Below are positions 32,757 to 38,234 of a DNA stretch of 38,234 nucleotides, in pieces (within the stretch, counting starts at the first letter, position 1; the number at the start of each line of letters is the position of its first letter). The notes under the pieces were generated by a model. It was not told the origin of the DNA, made no database searches, and was given only the letters and a program-made list of their open reading frames with translations. This DNA is from Oscillospiraceae bacterium (lineage in GTDB: Bacteria; Bacillota; Clostridia; Oscillospirales; Ruminococcaceae), in contig WRLK01000031.1 in assembly GCA_009777635.1 (NCBI GenBank), forward strand, positions 1 through 38,234, read 5' to 3'. A program made the translations under genes and the position numbers.

Positions 32757-33239
32757 TTATTTCGATACCACTTTATGCGTTTCCTCGACGACGCGCTCTA
32801 TCGCGTTTATGATATTCTGGTATCCCGTACACCTGCAAAGATGCCCGGAAATCAGCCGCCTTATTTCATCACGCGTGTATTTCCTGCCGCTTCCGACGAT
32901 CTCCACCGCCGTCATGATCAGGCCGGGCGTACAAAACCCGCACTGGACGGCGCATTCGTCGACAAACGCCTGCTGTATCGGATCAAGCTCGCCGTTCGGC
33001 TTCGTAATGCCTTCGACTGTGAGTATTCTTTTACCGGCGGCCCAAACCGCAAGATAAATGCACGAATCTATCGCCTCGCCGTCAATCAGCACGGTGCACG
33101 CACCGCACTCGCCGACCTCGCAGCCTTTCTTCACGCTTGTGAGGTAAAGCCTGTCGCGAAGCGTGTCGGCAAGGGATTCGCGCTCGTCGATTGCAACCTC
33201 AACCGGTTTTTCGTTAACAATCATGTTTATGATCTTCAT
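32757..33239 (-). CDS. xdhC: Xanthine dehydrogenase-type iron-sulfur subunit
   Basis: A 160-residue [2Fe-2S] subunit. The plant-type ferredoxin cluster uses Cys40/45/48/60 (CEVGECGAC) and the second cluster uses Cys100/103/135/137 (QCGFC and CRCTG). It passes electrons from the molybdenum site to the FAD subunit. The start overlaps the preceding gene by four bases (ATGA), and it is the last gene of the three-gene operon. The substrate is set by the large subunit, so hydroxylases for nicotinate or other heterocycles share this subunit type. The nearby guaD favours xanthine. Confidence 0.9.
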   Translation of the reverse strand: MKIINMIVNEKPVEVAIDERESLADTLRDRLYLTSVKKGCEVGECGACTVLIDGEAIDSCIYLAVWAAGKRILTVEGITKPNGELDPIQQAFVDECAVQCGFCTPGLIMTAVEIVGSGRKYTRDEIRRLISGHLCRCTGYQNIINAIERVVEETHKVVSK

Positions 33240-34117
33240 GAACTTACACCTCCCGCTTTTGCCGCCGCTTCTTTTAGCGCACGGCCGCTCAGCTCACGCA
33301 CAAGCTGCTCGCGGAATTCCTTACTTGCGCGCCAGCTTGTTCTGGGGTTGACTTCTAAAAGCGCAAGCGAACCGATTTCACCAAGCGCCTCGGATACCGT
33401 CCTGCCCTTTAGCACGGCCTCCGCTTTATAGCAGCGTATCGGCGTCGGCGCCGCAACTCCGAACGCAAGGCGCAGCTCGTCGATTTTTGTCTTCGACCCG
33501 TCAAACTTTACATGTACAGCGCAGCCAAGGGTCGCTATATCCATCGCGTTTCGCATGGCGTATTTGATGTAGCAGCCGTCAAAGCCCTCGTAATCGGGCT
33601 TTTTGATTTTTATCGCCGTCAAAAGCTCGCCGTGACTAAGCTTCACCTTTCCGGGGCCCTCGTAGAAATCCTCAAGCTTAACGGAGCGCTTGCCGTTTGG
33701 CCCGGTGATTTCAAGCTCCGCGTTCAAAGTAAGCAGCGTCGACGCCGTATCGGCGCTCGTCACGCCGTTACAAACATTCCCGCCTATTGTACCTACATGC
33801 CGAAGCTGCGGGCCTCCGGCCTGGTCGGCCGCGAATCCCAGCGCCGGGATATATTTTTCGATGATCTTGCTTCCCGTCACCTTGCTAAACGTCGTGGCGG
33901 GGAGTATCACGATTGTCCCGTCTTCGTCAAGGCTTACGCCTTTCAGCTCCTCTAACCCGTTTATGCTCACAAGAGACGCTCCGCTAAGCTTACCCTCGCG
34001 GATTTTGATCAGCACGTCGCTGCCGCCGCAGATCACAACGGCCTTGGGGTCGCCTGAAAGCGCTTTTATCGCGTCGTCCACGCTTTTCGCCTCATAGATG
34101 CTCTTTATATCGTACAT
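33236..34117 (-). CDS. xdhB: Xanthine dehydrogenase-type FAD subunit
   Basis: A 293-residue FAD-binding subunit of the molybdenum hydroxylase family. ICGGSDVLIKI near residue 30 and RHVGTIGGNVCNG near 105 are the FAD-binding motifs. The ATG at 34117 is chosen: it lies one base after the stop of the large-subunit gene, with GGGGGG upstream. A start five codons earlier would overlap that run. It receives electrons from the iron-sulfur subunit and reduces NAD+ or another acceptor. Confidence 0.9.
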   Translation of the reverse strand: MYDIKSIYEAKSVDDAIKALSGDPKAVVICGGSDVLIKIREGKLSGASLVSINGLEELKGVSLDEDGTIVILPATTFSKVTGSKIIEKYIPALGFAADQAGGPQLRHVGTIGGNVCNGVTSADTASTLLTLNAELEITGPNGKRSVKLEDFYEGPGKVKLSHGELLTAIKIKKPDYEGFDGCYIKYAMRNAMDIATLGCAVHVKFDGSKTKIDELRLAFGVAAPTPIRCYKAEAVLKGRTVSEALGEIGSLALLEVNPRTSWRASKEFREQLVRELSGRALKEAAAKAGGVSS

Positions 34118-34118
34118 A

Positions 34119-36425
34119 TTATTTCCCCCCATCCTTGCAGATTATGCCCGCAGCTTTAAAATGCTCGACAAGCTTTTGCGGATTCATAGGCAAGCTGTTG
34201 ACGGCGACGCCTGTCGCATAAAGCAGCGCGTTTCTGATTGCGGGCGCCGACGGGAGCGCCGGGGTCTCGCCAAGCGCCTTGTTGCCGTACGGCCCGGTGG
34301 GGTCGACGGTTTCCACAAAATCGACCGCAAGCTCCGGCGTGTCAACGGACGTCGGAAGCTTATAATCCAGAAGATTGTTGTTGAGCGGCCTTGCCTTGCC
34401 GTCGAATAAAAGCTGCTCCGAAAGCCCGAAGCCAAGGCTCATGCTCATACCGCCGTGCACCTGTGCCTCAGCAAGCGCAGGATTAATCAGAACGCCGCTG
34501 TCATGCACGTTTATGATATCGAGCACCTTTATTTTGCCAACCGGGATATCAATCTCGATCTCGACAAAGCACGCGCCGAAAGAGTAAGTGTTGTCCGTGC
34601 TGTGGTACGTCGACTCCGCCGTGATATGTACGGAATCGGTCAGGCTGTAAAACGCCTCCATCGCGAGGTTTTCCATGGAAAGCAGTATATCGCCGCTGTT
34701 TTTATCCACGATGCTGTTATTCTTTATTAAAAGCGTATCGCACGGTTTATCAAGCATTTTAGACGCGAATGCAAGTACCTTTTCCACGAAAATCTCGGCA
34801 GTCTGCTTTAGCGCCGTTCCGCTTATATAAGCCTGCCGGGAGGCGTAGGCCGCGGGATCGAACGGCGTAACGTCGGTGTCCTGAGTGGAGATGACGTATA
34901 CGTTATCCGCACTGATCCCGAGCGTCTCCGCCGCCATCTGCGTGTAGGCGGTGTCGATTCCCTGCCCGATTTCAGTGGCGCCCATCTGCACCTGGACGGA
35001 GCCGTCCTGATTTAAGACGATGCGGCATGACGCCGTTTCAAGCGCAATGGGAGCAACGCATGACTTGTAGCAGAATATTGCCATGCCGACGCCATAGCGT
35101 ATATCCCCCGTCCGGTTCGCGTAAGCTTTCCGCTTTTCGTCCCACTTTATGTATTTCTTTCCCTTTTCTATACATTCCGCAAGCCCGATTGAGTGGCACG
35201 GGATTCCTGTGCCGGGGTCTTTAAATCCGTTTTGCATATGATTTTTTTTTCGAAATTCGATCGGGTCCATACCGATTTTAAGCGCTACGTCGTCCATGTG
35301 CGACTCCAGCGCGAAAATCCCCTGCGGTATGCCGTAGCCCCGCATGGCGCCGCCGGTCGAAATGTTTGTGAATACCGTGCAGGCTTCCTGTTCGATTGCT
35401 TTCTCGTCATGGTACAGCATGCGCTGGATGCTTGTCGCGTTCATAACGATAGCGTGCCCGTGGGAAGCGTAGCCTCCCTGGTTTGAATACAGCGTGCATT
35501 TTCGCGCAACGAGCTGCCCGTCTTTTCTCACGGCGGTCTTTAAGCTTATTTGCATCGCGTGACGCACACGTGTGAACGCGAAGGTTTCTTCACGCGTAAG
35601 CTCAAGCTTTACCGCGCGGCCCCCAAGCTGCGACGTCAGCCACGCGTTTAACGGCTCGTATAAAACCTCTTGCTTGTTGCCGAATCCGCCGCCGATATAC
35701 GGCTTTATCACGCGGACTTTGCCCCACGGGATACCGAGCGCCTGCCCGCAGACGCGCCTTACGATATGCGGTATCTGCGTTGAAGAGACGACGACAATCT
35801 TGCCGTTTGCCATATACGCGAAGGATACCGGCGGCTCAATATGGCAGTGCTGTACTGTCTGCGTGTCGTAAAGCCCCTCGACGACCACGATCCCGTCTTC
35901 CTTTGCGGCGTCGTCAAAGCTTGCGCCTTCATTTTTAAAGCATGTCTTTTTTAAGATGTTTTCCTTATATTCTTCAAAATTCAATACGGCCCCGTCGGCC
36001 ATGCTGTCTTCCATTCTTGTGTAAACGGGGTATTCCTCATATTCTACTTTTACAAGGCGCGCCGCTTTATCCGCGGCGATCCTGTCCTGCGCCACAACGG
36101 CGGCGATATCATCGCCGTAAATCCTGACGCGGCGGTTTAAAAGCATCCTGTCTGAAACATCCTGATGCGAGATATCCGTGGACCACGGATGCCCCGGCGT
36201 CGGGAATTTTATTTGCGGAACGTCAAAGCATGTAAAGATTTTGACGACGCCCGGCACTTTTTCGGCTTCGCTCATGTCAAAGCTTTTGATCAATCCGTTC
36301 GCTATGGTACTTCTAACTACAACTGCGACAAGCGCGTCCTTCGGCGCCAGGTCGTCGGTGTATTTCGCACGCCCCGTTACCTTTTCATAGGCGTCAACGC
36401 GCTTCATAGACACTCCGATACCCAT
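34119..36425 (-). CDS. xdhA: Xanthine dehydrogenase-type molybdenum-binding subunit
   Basis: A 768-residue molybdopterin subunit. It starts with KRVDAYEKVTGRAKYTDDL, the usual N-terminal ALD/XDH hammerhead motif. GGGFGNKQE lies in the middle, followed by GAMRGYGIPQG and GATEIGQGIDT. Near the C-terminus, NKALGETPALPSAPAI includes the catalytic Glu. Length and order fit XdhA-type separate subunits. Purine specificity cannot be proved from sequence alone; guaD next door supports it. A strong ribosome site (GGGGGG) and the promoter at 36459-36487 stand ahead. It is the first gene of the xdhA-xdhB-xdhC order. No dedicated MoCo-insertion factor is visible here. Confidence 0.92.
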   Translation of the reverse strand: MGIGVSMKRVDAYEKVTGRAKYTDDLAPKDALVAVVVRSTIANGLIKSFDMSEAEKVPGVVKIFTCFDVPQIKFPTPGHPWSTDISHQDVSDRMLLNRRVRIYGDDIAAVVAQDRIAADKAARLVKVEYEEYPVYTRMEDSMADGAVLNFEEYKENILKKTCFKNEGASFDDAAKEDGIVVVEGLYDTQTVQHCHIEPPVSFAYMANGKIVVVSSTQIPHIVRRVCGQALGIPWGKVRVIKPYIGGGFGNKQEVLYEPLNAWLTSQLGGRAVKLELTREETFAFTRVRHAMQISLKTAVRKDGQLVARKCTLYSNQGGYASHGHAIVMNATSIQRMLYHDEKAIEQEACTVFTNISTGGAMRGYGIPQGIFALESHMDDVALKIGMDPIEFRKKNHMQNGFKDPGTGIPCHSIGLAECIEKGKKYIKWDEKRKAYANRTGDIRYGVGMAIFCYKSCVAPIALETASCRIVLNQDGSVQVQMGATEIGQGIDTAYTQMAAETLGISADNVYVISTQDTDVTPFDPAAYASRQAYISGTALKQTAEIFVEKVLAFASKMLDKPCDTLLIKNNSIVDKNSGDILLSMENLAMEAFYSLTDSVHITAESTYHSTDNTYSFGACFVEIEIDIPVGKIKVLDIINVHDSGVLINPALAEAQVHGGMSMSLGFGLSEQLLFDGKARPLNNNLLDYKLPTSVDTPELAVDFVETVDPTGPYGNKALGETPALPSAPAIRNALLYATGVAVNSLPMNPQKLVEHFKAAGIICKDGGK

Positions 36426-36458
36426 ACATATCCCCCTTTATCAATAATGTTTCATTAT

Positions 36459-36487
36459 ATTATACAATAACCAAATGATAATATCAA
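36459..36487 (-). promoter_or_regulatory. Predicted promoter of the xdh operon
   Basis: Minus-strand -35 TTGATA (36487-36482), 17-base spacer, perfect -10 TATAAT (36464-36459), 34 bases before the start of the large subunit. It is one of the closest matches to consensus in the window. Confidence 0.65.
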
Positions 36488-36523
36488 ACAAAATCTTTAT
36501 AAACCAAACTATAATTCTATATG

Positions 36524-36559
36524 AAAAAGCCGGAAAATTTATTTATATTCCGGCTTTTT
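36524..36559 (-). terminator. Rho-independent terminator after the surface protein gene
   Basis: Perfect arms AAAAAGCCGGAA (36524-36535) and TTCCGGCTTTTT (36548-36559) around a 12-base loop. A T-run follows on the minus strand. It begins 21 bases after the stop at 36581. Confidence 0.85.
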
Positions 36560-36580
36560 ATTTAGGGAGTGTCGACACCC

Positions 36581-38234
36581 CTAAAGGCACATCAGTTTTT
36601 TCTTGTGCTGCTCGTATTCGGTTTTTGTGATTACGCCGTTTTCAAAATCCTCTTTGAGCCGCTTTTGCCGCTCTATCATGCCCATGAATTGTTTGTCTTC
36701 ACGTTCCCTCACCGGCGTCTTTGCGACAGGCCGCGCTTTCGGGCGTATCATCTTTTGTATCTCGTCCGGATTCACCTGTACTGCGGGCGGCTCCGGGACG
36801 GAATACACTACAGGCTCGGGCGGCGGCCTTGCGCTTATCTGAGGCCCATCGGCTGTCACAGGCAAATCCCGGACGTCCGGCGCTTCAACCTCCCCAACGC
36901 GTCCGCCCTGCACGAATGCGTATCCGAGACCGATAGCCGCCAGCACTGCCGAGAACAGCAGCAAGGACAACCCCATTACCGTAAAGTTAAGGCTGTTTAT
37001 ATGTTGGGACGCCGTGTTTTGAACGGCTCCGCCCTGCGACGCCCCGATATCCGGCGGCCTGATGACGGGCGGTAACGCGGGAATCCTTGCGGCCGGCTGC
37101 GCTAATACCGTGATATGCGCCGATATTTCAGGTACAGCCGGAAGCGCCGCCAAAACACGTCCGTCGGAAGCCAGCAGCGTGATGCCGTCGCCGCCGGTAA
37201 CCGGGCCCGGGTCATATGTGTCGGGCGCCAAGTTTTCATCCTGGTCTTTTGATATGCCGTACAGCTCAAACAATTCCTCAAGTGTATAGTACGTGAAAGT
37301 AAGCGGGTCTGAAAGTATTACATCCTTGCCGTTTATATGAAGCGTTCTTCCCCGCCATTTGATCGTGAGCGTTATGTCCTTGCCCTGCAAAACACGCAGC
37401 ACCGAGACAGGAATCGTTTCATAGCTGTAAGGCACGCTTGCGATTACGGCTTCGCCGGGGCTCGCCCGTGTAATTGACCATCTCACCTGATACCAGAAAT
37501 CATTATCCGGCGACGATCCGCCAAACGCACCGGACGAGCCGCGTGTACCTGAGCCCGGTGATGGTCCGGGATTCGGACCGGGCGGGCCGGGAGGCTCCGG
37601 GTTTTTCCATATGACCACATACGGGCTGAAGGATTCGACGATAAAGCTAAAGCCGTCCTCGTCTATCCAGTAGATGTTGCCGATAAGGGTGCTCCAATAA
37701 TCTTCAATGGTATCGGAGTTAATATCGTCTTCATTTGGGAAAGGCGTGTCGCTGTGCACCACCAGGTACTCGCTTATGCGCGAGGCGCCCGTCGGGTGCG
37801 GCAGGTTTATTGTTTTGCTTGCGGCATTCGTGGGCTTCACGCGCCTGTGATTGTCGTTTGCGTCCGCGAGATAGATGTCGAACCATCTGCTGTTTTGGGG
37901 ACTGTCCCATCCGCTCCAGTCTTCGTCAAGGTTCGGCCAGCCGTTCGTTCCGGACTTTTCACTCATGGCGTTGCGCATCATGCCTTTCGGTGTGGCAGGA
38001 TTGCCAAGATTGCCTCCAAGCTCCTCAATCATCAAAACTATATTGGATGGATCATCAACAGGGGTTTCCTCAAATATATATTCAAATTCCGGGTCCGATC
38101 CGTCTTCCGTCTCGATAATAACGCCCGGCAGCTCATTCTCGGCGCCGATTTCATTTTCGCTATAAACGCTGACCGGTATGATAATCTCCCTGCCAAGCGC
38201 CTTTACGGTGATCTCGCCGCGGCCTGCAAGCTCG
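36581..38234 (-). CDS. Large surface protein, membrane-anchored, SHOCT-like C-terminus (partial, N-terminus beyond window)
   Basis: The frame is open to the right edge, so the N-terminus lies outside; about 550 residues are visible. From the window edge it has beta-rich extracellular segments, then a block ending GFSFIVESFSPYVVIWKNP, a sequence style seen near the C-terminus of clostridial adhesin-like proteins. Next is a Pro/Gly-rich linker (around 37600-37550), then a small domain with ITLTIKWRGRTLHINGKDV (around 37390-37320). One transmembrane helix lies near 37000-36910. A proline-rich cytoplasmic stretch with PEPPAVQVNP follows. The last 30 or so residues form a SHOCT-like helical hairpin (DFENGVITKTEYEQHKKKLM). 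Internal Met/Leu codons look like start sites but are not the real start. Confidence 0.8.
   Translation of the reverse strand, partial: ELAGRGEITVKALGREIIIPVSVYSENEIGAENELPGVIIETEDGSDPEFEYIFEETPVDDPSNIVLMIEELGGNLGNPATPKGMMRNAMSEKSGTNGWPNLDEDWSGWDSPQNSRWFDIYLADANDNHRRVKPTNAASKTINLPHPTGASRISEYLVVHSDTPFPNEDDINSDTIEDYWSTLIGNIYWIDEDGFSFIVESFSPYVVIWKNPEPPGPPGPNPGPSPGSGTRGSSGAFGGSSPDNDFWYQVRWSITRASPGEAVIASVPYSYETIPVSVLRVLQGKDITLTIKWRGRTLHINGKDVILSDPLTFTYYTLEELFELYGISKDQDENLAPDTYDPGPVTGGDGITLLASDGRVLAALPAVPEISAHITVLAQPAARIPALPPVIRPPDIGASQGGAVQNTASQHINSLNFTVMGLSLLLFSAVLAAIGLGYAFVQGGRVGEVEAPDVRDLPVTADGPQISARPPPEPVVYSVPEPPAVQVNPDEIQKMIRPKARPVAKTPVREREDKQFMGMIERQKRLKEDFENGVITKTEYEQHKKKLMCL

Noticed and set aside
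36581-38035. Surface protein starting inside the window at 38035
   Set aside because: The codon is TTG without a ribosome site and the frame continues with protein-like sequence to the edge, so the gene is partial.

Overview
The window looks like chromosomal DNA of a low-to-mid GC Bacillota, most likely a member of the Clostridia. The evidence is indirect: strong AGGAGG-type ribosome sites, TTGxxx-17-TATAAT promoters, a YesM/YesN two-component pair beside a CUT1 sugar transporter, clostridial-type surface proteins, and several worn IS fragments. No rRNA, tRNA, CRISPR array or intact mobile element was seen. Nearly all genes lie on the minus strand; the plus-strand exceptions are a small membrane protein, a histidine kinase/response regulator pair and guanine deaminase.

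Layout by position. 1-845: 5' part of a secreted repeat protein that runs off the left edge. 979-5020: small-gene and scar region with a tail of a PD-(D/E)XK nuclease-type protein, an Fe-S aldo/keto reductase, a 4-TM protein, a QueG-like Fe-S protein, a YaiI/YqxD gene broken by one in-frame stop, and an IS1595-type fragment. 5021-14134: a carbohydrate module with a lipoprotein binding protein, two CUT1 permeases, an ADP-ribosylglycohydrolase-fold enzyme, a deleted Gfo/Idh gene, a TIM-barrel isomerase/epimerase, an intact Gfo/Idh oxidoreductase and a uroporphyrinogen-decarboxylase-family protein. An IS200/IS605 tnpA scar lies in the middle. 14254-16847: the YesN/YesM-type pair expected to control it. 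17052-20553: a hybrid histidine kinase with receiver and Hpt domains, overlapping a response regulator. 20764-22652: a divergent histidine kinase and LuxR-type response regulator. 22712-25103: WYL regulator, flavodoxin-like protein and cysteine synthase. 25150-27988: L-rhamnose isomerase and a fucose/arabinose-isomerase-family protein. 28085-30616: one long protein joining a sugar-isomerase TIM barrel to a complete acyl-CoA synthetase. 30813-36425: purine catabolism, with guanine deaminase, a UPF0316 membrane protein and three xanthine-dehydrogenase-type subunits. 36581-end: C-terminal part of a large membrane-anchored surface protein with a SHOCT-like tail.

How the genes fit together. The 5-17 kb part reads as a sense, import and process unit. 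A membrane kinase with an extracellular sensor and an AraC-type regulator sits upstream of a promoter-driven binding protein and permeases. Enzymes typical of deoxygenation, oxidation or isomerisation of unusual sugars follow. No transporter ATPase is present, so a shared one encoded elsewhere is implied. The 25-28 kb isomerases suggest deoxyhexose use, but the kinase and aldolase are absent here. GuaD makes xanthine and the XdhABC-like complex could oxidise it, giving a short guanine to urate route. The most unusual objects are the TIM-barrel/acyl-CoA-synthetase fusion, the sugar module combining URO-D and ADP-ribosylglycohydrolase folds, and several genes caught in decay.
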